From positions 1-40,298 of the IMG/VR virus record IMGVR_UViG_3300044911_000484: 40,298 nucleotides of DNA, one strand, 5' to 3'. This stretch comes from a virus. This document shows positions 11,923 through 21,256 of the stretch, in pieces. Every line of letters begins with the position of its first letter. Positions within the stretch are counted from its first letter, which is position 1. Under the pieces are notes generated by a model. The model had not been told where the DNA came from. It made no database searches and saw only the letters and a program-made list of their open reading frames with translations. The translations under genes were made by a program, and so were the position numbers.

Positions 11923-12057
11923 CTAGCCCTGGCCTCTGCTCTTCTTACGACCAGGCTTGGGCTTGCTTCTGACGGAGTTACCGATGCTGGTCTTCTTGAA
12001 CTTGGCGCGGGACTTGAACTCCACCTTGGCAGTCCCGGACTTTGCTTTGACTGCCAT
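11923..12057 (-). CDS. Very basic small protein (44 aa)
   Basis: The sequence MAVKAKSGTAKVEFKSRAKF then KKTSIGNSVRSKPKPGRKKS and a terminal RGQG belongs to a type of tiny Lys/Arg-rich protein with a KTSIG.S.R.KPK...RGQG pattern that I have seen in T7-like marine phages near the tail fibre. It probably binds nucleic acid or sits in the virion; no function is established. The ATG overlaps the stop of the tail-fibre gene (TGATG). Confidence 0.65.
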   Translation of the reverse strand: MAVKAKSGTAKVEFKSRAKFKKTSIGNSVRSKPKPGRKKSRGQG

Positions 12058-12878
12058 CAGAGTTCAGCGTCGTGTTTGACGAACGATGCGTTAAGCGTGG
12101 CAGCCGTAAAGCCAGTGGCAGTGGCTGCTGCAATCAATAGGTAACCACCTTTGTAGACGGCATTGGCACTTAGGCCCGTGGTGTTGGTCGTGCTTTGAGC
12201 GCCAAAGGTCACGGTCGGTGCAACCCTCATTTCAACTGGGAACAACACCGTTTGGGAGATGTTGTTGCCAGCCGTGTTGTACCCCTGCAAACCAAAGTGG
12301 TTGGTGCTGGTGGCGCTTTGCCAGTAGTACCGCTGACACAGCGCCAGCTCCACCTGCAGGGGTCGATGCTCAAACGCTGTGGCCACAGTGCCAGGCTCCA
12401 GCTGAGCCTTGCTGAACGTACCACCCGTGAACCGCACCGTGGCATTGCTGCCGCCAGTCAGGCTCACAGTGCCGCCGTTGGTCACTGCATTGCCACCAAT
12501 CGTGGCTGTGGCAGTTCCGGTCCAGCTCAGCACATAAGACCCGCCAAGGATGGAAGCACCTTCTACCACTTGCTCCACACCACCGGCAGGAGCAGTGACC
12601 GTGCAGATGCCAGCTGTGGTGCTGAACGTGATGTTCTGACCACTGGTCACCACCCGCCACCGGTCCAAGGTGTACTCATTGGCACCGCTGGTATTGGTAC
12701 CACTGACGTATTCACGCTGGTTGACGATGGGGTTGCCGTTGATCAGTAGGTTGCGGAAACCGCTCAAAGGGCCTCCGTCAAATGCCAGCTTGGCATTGGT
12801 GACTGCGTCGTCTTGAAGGCGAGCAGTGGGGATACTGCTTGCGTTGACGCTGTTGGCTAGGTCTCTGGGTTTAGTCAC
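12057..12878 (-). CDS. Tail fibre-like protein with C-terminal binding domain (273 aa)
   Basis: The N-terminal SIPTARLQDDAVTNAKLAFD is a fibre-shaft type repeat. It is followed by FRNLLINGNPIVNQRE and YTLDRWRVVT, then a beta-rich carbohydrate-binding domain, and the classical phage signature SKAQLEPGTVATAFEHRPLQ followed by VELALCQRYYW near residues 160-192. The last 80 residues are a beta-rich tip. It lacks the T7 anchor domain and probably attaches to, or complements, the 865-aa spike. It is part of the host-recognition cluster on the minus strand. Confidence 0.75.
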   Translation of the reverse strand: MTKPRDLANSVNASSIPTARLQDDAVTNAKLAFDGGPLSGFRNLLINGNPIVNQREYVSGTNTSGANEYTLDRWRVVTSGQNITFSTTAGICTVTAPAGGVEQVVEGASILGGSYVLSWTGTATATIGGNAVTNGGTVSLTGGSNATVRFTGGTFSKAQLEPGTVATAFEHRPLQVELALCQRYYWQSATSTNHFGLQGYNTAGNNISQTVLFPVEMRVAPTVTFGAQSTTNTTGLSANAVYKGGYLLIAAATATGFTAATLNASFVKHDAEL

Positions 12879-12899
12879 GACTCCATGGGGGTAGATGGA

Positions 12900-13193
12900 T
12901 TAGCAGTCTTTGGCGCCTTCAAACTCAGAAAGAGTCTTCAGGTGCTCGTAGGCCTGCTTGATAAAGTTCCCCCCTTCCATGTCGGGAGTGAACTCGTAGC
13001 GGCGGCGGAACTCGCTCTCCTCTCCAGAAAACAGCACGTCTGCAACGACTGCATTTTTTGAGCCAAAGACCTGTTCCACTTTGATGTACGCATCACAAAG
13101 CGTTGCAGCCAAGGCCTGTCCTTGAACCAGCTCACCCCAAGGGGTAACGCCGGATAGCTCTACGTCAACTGAAATTGTCTTGGTGAGGGCCAT
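12900..13193 (-). CDS. Small tail-associated protein (97 aa)
   Basis: The sequence MALTKTISVDVELSGVTPWG, GQALAATLCDAYIKVEQVFG and a C-terminal GGNFIKQAYEHLKTLSEFEG ending in KDC resembles short proteins found beside tail fibre genes in many phages (IKQAYEHLKTL.EF.GA.DC). Its function is unknown; it may be a virion component or fibre chaperone. It has 21-bp and 36-bp gaps to its neighbours. The leader before its ATG contains a run of seven T residues on the minus strand. Confidence 0.65.
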   Translation of the reverse strand: MALTKTISVDVELSGVTPWGELVQGQALAATLCDAYIKVEQVFGSKNAVVADVLFSGEESEFRRRYEFTPDMEGGNFIKQAYEHLKTLSEFEGAKDC

Positions 13194-13229
13194 GTCAAAA
13201 AAAGCAAAGGTGCAGTGCGTGGTTGGAAC

Positions 13230-15827
13230 CTAGACCGTAGCCCCGGTGGCGTCCACCCAAGCAGTGCCGTTCCACCAAATGGGTTTGCCATCGGCGTCCA
13301 AGGTGTTATCTAAATACAGGATGCCCACGTCGCTCGCGGTCAGCGTTGGCCTGTTAGCCGTCGTGTTTCGGCTGACACCAAACTGTTGATTGGGTCTCCA
13401 AATCGAAGCCGTCGTGGAATTGGTGGTGGCTATGTACTGATGGCCGGTGCCAGCTGTTGGGCTAGAGACTCGCACCACCATTCCCTTGACAGCTCCTGCT
13501 GTTGGAGCCGTGTCAGCCACAAACATTCCATCGTGCTTGACGTACAGGTCAATGTTGGTAGCTGAACTCCATGCGATAGAAAACTCCGAATACTTGTGCG
13601 AACCGTGCCACCTCAATTCCCATAGGGTGTTGGCGTTAGTGACGTAAATTTTGCGTGTTGCAGTAACGGCAGAAAAGTTACAGGAGTCAATCGTGATTTT
13701 TCCATAGCGGGTAGTTTCCCCGCCTGTTGAAATGGCTTGATCGCCCCATCCAGCCATTTTGCATCTGATCATTTCATAGATTCCGTTTCTATAGGCGTTA
13801 ATAGTCTGTTGATACAACGGGCTAAATGTGCAGTCGTAAAAACGAACAAGGTATGGTTGCGTTCCGTCGTAAGCAGCACCGTTTGCAACAGCCGAACCAG
13901 TGGTGGTTCCAGATGCGCCTTCTCCTGGAATAAACTGACAGTTGCGAATGTCCAAGTAAAAGCCGCCAAAAGTCGTTTCGGATCTTGGGTAAAAGGAACC
14001 AATTGAATCTGTCCCGGCGTCGTATTTGTTGATAATGGTGCAACTATCCACTAAAGATCCGGGCGCAAGCCTTGCCCAATACCCACTATTGTCGCTTGAT
14101 ACGACAAACTTTGAGTTTCTTGCAAGTAATTTTCCATTTCGCATCGTCAACTTTTCGCTAGCAAAACAGTTATCAATGATAATTGTTTGCCTAATAACGG
14201 CAGCGGCTGAGTCTCCGTAACCAGTAAACTGAAGGCTGTTAATGATGCAATCGCGGATAACAGCGATTGGGTTCACTCCAGCAGGAGGCAGTACGGTTGG
14301 CTCAGATTGAGCGTAAGGACCACTGCAATTTATAATAGCCAGATTTTCTACGCTTGCTTGGAACTCAAAGTCTCCACGCTGCGAGAACAGATTGGAAAAA
14401 TTGCGTCCATGGCAGTTGCGAATGATTGCGGTTCCAATTGGACCAGCAGCCAATACGATGCCACCAGCAACCTTGTCAAGCAACTCAATGTTGTCAAACA
14501 GTAGGTATCGAATTTGGCCCGTCGCATTCACGGCAACATCAAGCATGTGAGCCTGTTCCCAGGCATAGGCACTAGGCTCTGCTCCGTTTGATGCACCGTT
14601 CTTGTCAAAGGTTATATCTTTGACAATAAGGCTGTTGACAGTTGTAGATGCGGGCACATTGAAATACAGCATTTTGTGAAATTTGCCGTACTGAAGCGTA
14701 CTTCCGCTGCGCTCTTTGATAATTGTTTTGCCTGGGCCAGCTCCGTAGATAAAGATGCTGCTGTTGTTCGTGATCGTTGGCTCAATTCGACTGTAGGTCA
14801 GCCCAGCGTCGCCACCGCTAATCAAATACGTGCCCTCTGGCATATAAAGGGCTTTGCCATTTGCGATTGAATAGTTAATTGCTGTTTGAATGGCAGCAGC
14901 GTCATTGGTTGTCCCATCGCCAACGGCACCAAAATCTTTGACGGAAACGAAGTCCTTGAGCTTGCTGTCAATAGTCCGTGCAACAGCACCAGTGCCTGCT
15001 TGAGTAAATGACAGCTTACTGGCCGCAATGGCTGCACTAACATTGACCTTTGCGTTGGTAACAGCGCCATCTGCAAGATTGGCCGTAAGAATGGATCCGT
15101 TGGAAACACTGCCTACCGTGACATTGTTAAGACCAAGAACTTCAACAATGTCGCCAGCAGTCAAAGCAACCAAGCCAGTAATGCTGCTGCCGTTAGTTGC
15201 CGTGTAATCAACGCCACGGGTCAGCAACGCACCATTGAGATACACCTGCTCATAACCAGGGGTGTAGGTCAGTACTTGAGACGTATCGTCGCCAGCACTT
15301 AACGTTGTTTCTCCTCCAACTGCTGTCTTTTTCCATCTGACATACAACGTGGCAACGTTCGCGTCATTCCAGTTGGTGCCATTCCACACTCGAATGACTT
15401 TGGTTTGCGTGTTGTAGTACAAGTCGCCCTGATCCAAAGCCTGGCCAAATGGATCAACGCCTGGATCTGTGCTGTACGCCCCGTAATACAAAGCACGCAA
15501 GTTGGACAACGGACCAATGCTGTCGGTCAGTTCTTGCTCGGTGTACAAGTGCTGCAGGCTGTCGGTGTCCAGATCTGCTGCCACCAAGGTGGAGCCATCG
15601 GTGTAGTCCACCAGCCGACTGGAGATCGGTGTCACACGCTTGACGACCACTTCAGCGCCATTGGCCGGGGCCGGGCTGACGCTCACCGTCGTGGCATTGA
15701 CCCAGGTAAAGCTGGTGTTGACGTCGTTGACCTCAACAAAGACGTGTTCTTTGCGGATGTAGCCAAAGGGCACCGTGAACTGGGTGGTGGACCCGTTGCC
15801 GGTGTAGGTGGTGTAGCTGTAGGCCAT
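13230..15827 (-). CDS. Tail spike: T7 gp17-type anchor plus pectate-lyase-like beta helix (865 aa)
   Basis: Residues 1 to about 150 are the T7 tail-fibre N-terminal anchor (MAYSYTTYTGNGSTTQFTVP, then VVVKRVTPISSRLVDYTDGS and DLDTDSLQHLYTEQELTDS), which docks to the tail tube. Around residues 290-330, VSVKDFGAVGDGTTNDAAAI and LYMPEGTYLISG mark the start of a pectate-lyase-type right-handed beta helix, typical of depolymerase spikes that cleave surface polysaccharide. The C-terminal VSRNTTANRPTLTASDVGIL then WWNGTAWVDATG is a trimerisation or tip segment. The beta-helix part is visibly AT-richer than the anchor, suggesting domain exchange. Confidence 0.88.
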   Translation of the reverse strand: MAYSYTTYTGNGSTTQFTVPFGYIRKEHVFVEVNDVNTSFTWVNATTVSVSPAPANGAEVVVKRVTPISSRLVDYTDGSTLVAADLDTDSLQHLYTEQELTDSIGPLSNLRALYYGAYSTDPGVDPFGQALDQGDLYYNTQTKVIRVWNGTNWNDANVATLYVRWKKTAVGGETTLSAGDDTSQVLTYTPGYEQVYLNGALLTRGVDYTATNGSSITGLVALTAGDIVEVLGLNNVTVGSVSNGSILTANLADGAVTNAKVNVSAAIAASKLSFTQAGTGAVARTIDSKLKDFVSVKDFGAVGDGTTNDAAAIQTAINYSIANGKALYMPEGTYLISGGDAGLTYSRIEPTITNNSSIFIYGAGPGKTIIKERSGSTLQYGKFHKMLYFNVPASTTVNSLIVKDITFDKNGASNGAEPSAYAWEQAHMLDVAVNATGQIRYLLFDNIELLDKVAGGIVLAAGPIGTAIIRNCHGRNFSNLFSQRGDFEFQASVENLAIINCSGPYAQSEPTVLPPAGVNPIAVIRDCIINSLQFTGYGDSAAAVIRQTIIIDNCFASEKLTMRNGKLLARNSKFVVSSDNSGYWARLAPGSLVDSCTIINKYDAGTDSIGSFYPRSETTFGGFYLDIRNCQFIPGEGASGTTTGSAVANGAAYDGTQPYLVRFYDCTFSPLYQQTINAYRNGIYEMIRCKMAGWGDQAISTGGETTRYGKITIDSCNFSAVTATRKIYVTNANTLWELRWHGSHKYSEFSIAWSSATNIDLYVKHDGMFVADTAPTAGAVKGMVVRVSSPTAGTGHQYIATTNSTTASIWRPNQQFGVSRNTTANRPTLTASDVGILYLDNTLDADGKPIWWNGTAWVDATGATV

Positions 15828-18800
15828 TAGCGATTCATCCTCTGGATAAAGGCGCGGGGATCAGTAATACGGGAAGCACCAGGCACACCGTACCGCTGGT
15901 AGTAATTCATTTCACCCCGTTGTCCTTGCAGCCTCAACTCATTGCGCTCAATCTCTTGGCCCTTGGTCGTGGTCGCCTTGAACTGTTCCTTGGCCAGTTT
16001 CTTGAACTCCATGATCTTTGCCTGTATCGCCGCGGCCTTGTAACTCACCTCCTGTGTGGAACGTGGCTGGTCAGGCAGGGCCACATAGGTCGGATCTTGA
16101 ATCAGCTTGCTGACACTGTCGTGCCAAGTCAGGCCTTGCTCGTTGCGTACAGAGGCAAACAGCTCTTGGTACGTCGCCAGCTCAGTTGGCGTCAACCGCA
16201 TTTCTGGGCCAAAATCACTGGCCCGCGGGCCGCTGAAGATTGATCCCTTGCCATGCAGGTTAAACATTTCCTGTTGCACTGGATCGGTAATGACTCGGCC
16301 CATGGGGGCTGCAGCCATTGGTGTGTACTGCCACAGCGCCTGCAGAAATGGCGCATCCTCTGGAATCAAGTCACTGCCTGCAAGCTGTGGCAACACAATG
16401 GGTGGCGCACCAGGCAAGGTCCAATCACGACGCGCCGGAAGATCTTGCGACATGCCGGGAGTGGCATTGCGGATCTCATCCCAAGTTTCCTGCCAAAAGC
16501 CCATCCAGCCGCCTTCCTCGCTTGGTTCCACTATGCGGGCATAGGGATCGACCTTACGGCGTGCAGACCTCAACGCAGAGCTGTACGGCACCATGCTGGC
16601 AATGGCACGTTGTAAAAAGCGTGCAGCAGGGTCGCGTTTAGCCGGACCAGTAAAGACCTTGCTGGGATCAAAGGCTGCTTCGTACAGCTCTGTGATGCCT
16701 TGGAAATAGGTCTTGCTCAAGATGCCAGAAGTCTGCATCCGTACAAGACTCATCAACAATGCACCACCAAGGCGGTTCCTAGTTTCTGTTGGCAGGCTTG
16801 CTGCATGATCGGCGTAATCGCCAATCGCACCAAACAAAGTGGCAAACGGTTCCATGGCTCGCATGGAAAGAGGCTTGTCCCACCGACCGTTCTCTGCATC
16901 CCAGAACTGAACGGAGTACGGCATCTCCCGCTCCATCAGCCATTTTTCCCTGGCACGAGGATCAACAGGCCCACCGCCGTTAAACCGTATGTAACCCATG
17001 GTGGTAGACAGCGTCAGCATGGTCAATGCAGCTGACCCAAGTGCCATCTCGCCAATAGCCCGTCTGCGAGTGCCAACGTCATTGCTCATCACATCACGCC
17101 ACCATGTATCAACAAAGACGGCTGTTGGCGTACTGCGCATAACCGACTTGATGATGTTGGACGGCACACGCTGGAACGGCTGAACAAAACGAACAACTGG
17201 CCCAAGTACGGGAATACTGGACAGGCCTTCCAATGCCAAGCCTGGTACTGAACCAATGCGACCAGCAATGCCTGAGCCAAAACCTTTATTTGGCGTGACA
17301 AACCATTCACCAATCTGGTGATACCAAAGCCCTTCATCCACGTACTTACGGGCAAAGGCATCCAGCTCTTCGCCCTTCAAGCCTTGAGCTTTGCCAATTC
17401 GATAACCCTCATCAGGGGTTCGGGTTTCCATCTGTGCATAGATGTCGTCAGTGAAGTTGACGGCATCCATAAACTTTTGGGCGTGTGGGCTTTCTATGGC
17501 TGCATCAGCCAATGTTTTGCCATCAATCACGACGTCGGAGATGGCTTGCTGTGTGCGAGCTTCGGAATACCTATTGGCATAAGCCCAAGCCTCAGAGCTG
17601 AACTTGGGCATACCACGCTCTACGGCTAGCTCCATGCCGCGTGGCATGTGGCGGAATCGCTCGTAGGAATAGCCAGACAGGGTGCTGTTGAAGGTATCCA
17701 AGCCCAAAGCAAGACGACTGGCGCCAGTGCCAAGCACTTGCCACAGCTTGTTGACCAGCTGTCCTTGCTTGGTCTGAGCAAACTCATTGCTCATGTTCCA
17801 AGTATTGATCGACCAACCAGTCATGGCTTTGGGATCAGTCATCATCTGATCGCTAGCAGCGTCTTGCTTGGCCATGCGGGCAAACACATCAATCGTGCTG
17901 CCTTCCAAATTGAACAACGACTGTCCGGTTTTCACGGCATGACCCGCCAACCGCAAGGCATTGCCGATCTGGCTGAATTGAGTGCCCCACATCTGAGCGG
18001 CATAAATTGCCCGGTCAAAATCCAAAAACAAGGCTTCACCTATTACCTGAGAAGTCGTCAATCGAGCAAGGTTGAACAAGCCATTACCAAGGTTGGTTGC
18101 TGCTGTTTCACCAGCACTGATCAGATTGTTGTTGCGCAGCATCAAGATGCCATTGGCTCCTAGCGGCTTGGTGGAATCAAAGATTCCGCCCCAAACCTTG
18201 AGACGTGCTTTGGGTTCAGCGCCAATGCTCATCATGGTTTGAGCCAATGCATCAGCCGCGGCCTCAGCGTTGGGTGTGATCTCACCGCCCTGTGCTGCTG
18301 CAGTCAGCTCTGGATCCAACTTGCCGGTCAAGCCATCAAAGGCATCCGGCATGGTTTCCAGCTCTTGGCGAATAGCTGTTTCTATGACGCCTTGACCAGA
18401 ACCTTGCTCTGGGATGTCGTAGTCGCGGCGCATCTGCATCTCTTGGCCAAGTTGTCCCCAACGCCGTCTAATGCGGTCAATGACAGTAAGCATCCGCTGG
18501 GCAGAACTGGCAGCAGTAACCAGTTGTGCCAGCTGTTCTGACGCATTGACGCTTGGTTCAGCAACACTGTTTAGCCAGCGGGCACCTGCAAACTGGGCTT
18601 CAACCATTTTCTTGTCAGCCATGGACATGGCACGGTTGAGAGCGCCCATTTCGTAGTTGCGCATCCCTTCATCAAGACCACGCAGGCTCTCGTCGTAGTT
18701 CTTGTCCCAATCCATGCCATGGCGATTGAACCATTGCTGGTTGAACGCAGACCGTTGCTCCGGGTTCATGGACTCAAAACCTGTCCGGGCGGCAATGTCC

Positions 18801-21253
18801 GGTGTGGTTTGAGCCATGGCAGCCATGCCTGCTGCCAAGTCTTCTGTGTCAGCGGTGTAGACCTGATTACCACTGGCGCTTTGCAGTTTTTGGTAAGTGT
18901 TCAGCTTGTGCAGGTCTTCCAGCGTGACCTCACCAGCCAGCAGCTTTTCTTGGTTAGCTTCAGTGAGCTGCGCCCAGCGTTGCGCCCATTCAGGATCTTC
19001 AGGGCCGCCAAACATCTCAGGGGGACGAGGCGGTTCAGGCGGGGGAGGGGTGCCACCAACTGGTGGCTCAACAGGTGAGCCAGTGCCGTATTTCTGGGCC
19101 AGCATCTGATCCCTGATGGCTGCCCGCTCCTCGGAAGATTTGTTGGCCATGCCCATGGCAAGGCTTTCATCCAACTGGCGGATTTCTTCTGGACTGGGGC
19201 CAGCAGCAGCAGCAGGTGCTTCAGGGGCAGCGGTAGGTGCGCCAGGTTCAACCTTCTGCAGGCCAATCTGGTTGGGCGCATCCCAATAAATCCTGACTTG
19301 GTGTTCACGCCCTCCTTTGGTCAAGCGACCACCGACATGCGTAAAACCGCCATAACCCTCGGCTTGCAAGGTTTCACGGATACCGTCAAAGACTTCTTGA
19401 ATCGTGTCGCGGCTTTCTCCTGCAGCTTTGCTGTTGGCCCGGATCTCATCCATCACCTTGGCCAAACTCATCTCTGGGTCGGCATCCAACTCATCCAAGG
19501 CCCGTGCAACGGACTCCGAGTAGTTAGTGCTTCGCTCCAGTTCCTGTCTGATGTTTGGGGCTACCGGTGCGTCAAGGTCGTAGAACCTGACTGGCTGCGT
19601 TTCATCAACTCGATAGATGATCTGCGATGGGGTGCCGCCTTCTTTGGCAACTGCCTTGACGTTTTTCTTGGTGTACGACCCAGCAGTCTTCAGGTCATCA
19701 GTGACATAAAAACCTTGGCCATAGATGTTGGCGTTTTCGTAGTACCCCTCATCCAACTGCTTAATTTCTTGAGCGGTGCCATGGAAGAACTGACCTTGGC
19801 CGCGGGTGTCAGGCAGTTTGGCCTTGGCAGCAGGTGCAGCAGCAGGTTCAGGAGTGGGGGCAGCTGCAGTCGGTGCCGCTTGCGGAGCAACAGCAGGGGC
19901 AACAGGTGCAGGAGCAGCTGCTGCTGCCGGAGGCTGTGCCATCTCACGCACAGCTGCTTCAACCTTGGCGTATGCCTCCTCCAATGCTTGGTCTGCTGCT
20001 GCCACTTCATCTGACTTCACTGCAGCAACAGGTGCAGCTGCTGGTGGCTGCTGTTGCAACGCTTGCGCCTTGATCAGTTCAGCGTTGGCAGCATTTAGCT
20101 CTTGGGTCAGAGCCTTGTATCGACGGGTCCATGACCGCGTGGCTTTCTTGTCAGCAGGATCAGGCTTTGGATCAAACGCATCAATGTTGGCTTGAGCAGC
20201 CCGTTGCCGTTCTGTTGCAACGTCAACATTGGCTTGCCGCATCACCGTGATGTCAGCTGATGTCGGCTCAGCAGCAACAGGGGCAGCCTTGGTGCCGACT
20301 GCTGCACGATTCAAGGTGGCACGCGCCAAATAACCAACAGCTTCAATGGCATTGCCAACAACAGGGCCAATGACCATGAGGCCACCAACGCCTTCTTTCC
20401 ATCGTGCGTCGGCTTCTGTGTCGCCAGGCTTGGTCCTGACAAAATCAAACAACGGACCATGAAGCGGTGTGCCTGATTGCTTCTCAACCCAATCCAGCAC
20501 TTGACCTACTGCGGTCTGCTGGCCAGGCGTGAACGCTGCAACGTCAACGATTGCACCAGTTGGCGCACCTGCTGCAGCGGCTTTGGCAGCTTTGACAGCG
20601 ATCTTGCCGACCGTTGGCGCTTTGGGCAGTAAAGGCACTACTGGCCCTGCCCCTTCGACAAAAGCAGCAGCAGTGCGTGTGCCCTGAGCAATGCCAGCTA
20701 CACCAGGCAAAGTTGCTGCGCCACGAGCCACTGCACTAACCCCACGGGCCACAGGGATCCATGCCATAGCCCCCTGCAAAAACCCTGTCGCAACGTCTTC
20801 AACAGGCCCGCTGCTCTTGACCCTTGGCAGAGGGGGGATAACACCAAGAATTGGCGAATCCGCCTGCCCCGGCTTACGACTGCCAGCTGCAGGCAGGTTG
20901 CCCAAAACGCTTTGGGTCAGGTCGCGTGCAGCGTTGTATCCCAACCGTGGGGCCAGCATGGAGGGTTTCTCCATCGCTTGACCAAATGCAGAGCCACCGG
21001 CTTGTACGGCTTTGCCTAGATCGCCACTGCGTTGAAACTCAGCAACACCTGCTCCGGCGGCTTGGCCTGCTGCCTTGACGCCAGATTCCAACATGCCCTG
21101 TGGAAAGAAGCTGCGCGTTGCTTCATACAGATCCATTGGGGTCGGCATAACCGGAAAGGAAGGCGTTTCCCCTTCCTTTGGCTCATAGACCTTCCCTGTG
21201 ACAACCGTCGTCAGCTTGCCGGTCTTGGGGTCAGTGACGATCTGATAGGGCAT
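15827..21253 (-). CDS. Large internal virion (ejection) protein, gp16-like, with ADP-ribosyltransferase-like domain (1808 aa)
   Basis: Its position as the last and largest protein of the gp13-gp16 ejection block marks it as the gp16-like protein injected with the genome. Residues about 395-485 are a low-complexity Ala/Pro/Gln linker. Residues about 485-665 look like an ADP-ribosyltransferase of the polyvalent-protein type: QFFHGTAQEI (His near 489), YGQGFYVTDDLKTAGSYTKK, a helical insert, and YGGFTHVGG then EHQVRIYWDAPNQIGLQKVE. Residues about 665-720 are a second Pro-rich hinge. The C-terminal 1000 residues are helical with hydrophobic patches (PVLGPVVRFVQPFQ, IGEMALGSAALTMLTLS) and include the PYSVQFWDAE block seen in other ejection proteins. 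No transglycosylase domain is at its N-terminus, unlike T7 gp16. Confidence 0.75.
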   Translation of the reverse strand: MPYQIVTDPKTGKLTTVVTGKVYEPKEGETPSFPVMPTPMDLYEATRSFFPQGMLESGVKAAGQAAGAGVAEFQRSGDLGKAVQAGGSAFGQAMEKPSMLAPRLGYNAARDLTQSVLGNLPAAGSRKPGQADSPILGVIPPLPRVKSSGPVEDVATGFLQGAMAWIPVARGVSAVARGAATLPGVAGIAQGTRTAAAFVEGAGPVVPLLPKAPTVGKIAVKAAKAAAAGAPTGAIVDVAAFTPGQQTAVGQVLDWVEKQSGTPLHGPLFDFVRTKPGDTEADARWKEGVGGLMVIGPVVGNAIEAVGYLARATLNRAAVGTKAAPVAAEPTSADITVMRQANVDVATERQRAAQANIDAFDPKPDPADKKATRSWTRRYKALTQELNAANAELIKAQALQQQPPAAAPVAAVKSDEVAAADQALEEAYAKVEAAVREMAQPPAAAAAPAPVAPAVAPQAAPTAAAPTPEPAAAPAAKAKLPDTRGQGQFFHGTAQEIKQLDEGYYENANIYGQGFYVTDDLKTAGSYTKKNVKAVAKEGGTPSQIIYRVDETQPVRFYDLDAPVAPNIRQELERSTNYSESVARALDELDADPEMSLAKVMDEIRANSKAAGESRDTIQEVFDGIRETLQAEGYGGFTHVGGRLTKGGREHQVRIYWDAPNQIGLQKVEPGAPTAAPEAPAAAAGPSPEEIRQLDESLAMGMANKSSEERAAIRDQMLAQKYGTGSPVEPPVGGTPPPPEPPRPPEMFGGPEDPEWAQRWAQLTEANQEKLLAGEVTLEDLHKLNTYQKLQSASGNQVYTADTEDLAAGMAAMAQTTPDIAARTGFESMNPEQRSAFNQQWFNRHGMDWDKNYDESLRGLDEGMRNYEMGALNRAMSMADKKMVEAQFAGARWLNSVAEPSVNASEQLAQLVTAASSAQRMLTVIDRIRRRWGQLGQEMQMRRDYDIPEQGSGQGVIETAIRQELETMPDAFDGLTGKLDPELTAAAQGGEITPNAEAAADALAQTMMSIGAEPKARLKVWGGIFDSTKPLGANGILMLRNNNLISAGETAATNLGNGLFNLARLTTSQVIGEALFLDFDRAIYAAQMWGTQFSQIGNALRLAGHAVKTGQSLFNLEGSTIDVFARMAKQDAASDQMMTDPKAMTGWSINTWNMSNEFAQTKQGQLVNKLWQVLGTGASRLALGLDTFNSTLSGYSYERFRHMPRGMELAVERGMPKFSSEAWAYANRYSEARTQQAISDVVIDGKTLADAAIESPHAQKFMDAVNFTDDIYAQMETRTPDEGYRIGKAQGLKGEELDAFARKYVDEGLWYHQIGEWFVTPNKGFGSGIAGRIGSVPGLALEGLSSIPVLGPVVRFVQPFQRVPSNIIKSVMRSTPTAVFVDTWWRDVMSNDVGTRRRAIGEMALGSAALTMLTLSTTMGYIRFNGGGPVDPRAREKWLMEREMPYSVQFWDAENGRWDKPLSMRAMEPFATLFGAIGDYADHAASLPTETRNRLGGALLMSLVRMQTSGILSKTYFQGITELYEAAFDPSKVFTGPAKRDPAARFLQRAIASMVPYSSALRSARRKVDPYARIVEPSEEGGWMGFWQETWDEIRNATPGMSQDLPARRDWTLPGAPPIVLPQLAGSDLIPEDAPFLQALWQYTPMAAAPMGRVITDPVQQEMFNLHGKGSIFSGPRASDFGPEMRLTPTELATYQELFASVRNEQGLTWHDSVSKLIQDPTYVALPDQPRSTQEVSYKAAAIQAKIMEFKKLAKEQFKATTTKGQEIERNELRLQGQRGEMNYYQRYGVPGASRITDPRAFIQRMNR

Positions 21254-21256
21254 GGA

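Noticed and set aside
19298-20014. Plus-strand frame of 238 codons
   Set aside because: It is antisense to the Ala/Pro-rich linker and ART-like domain of the 1808-aa protein; the product is Cys/Arg/Ser-rich low complexity.
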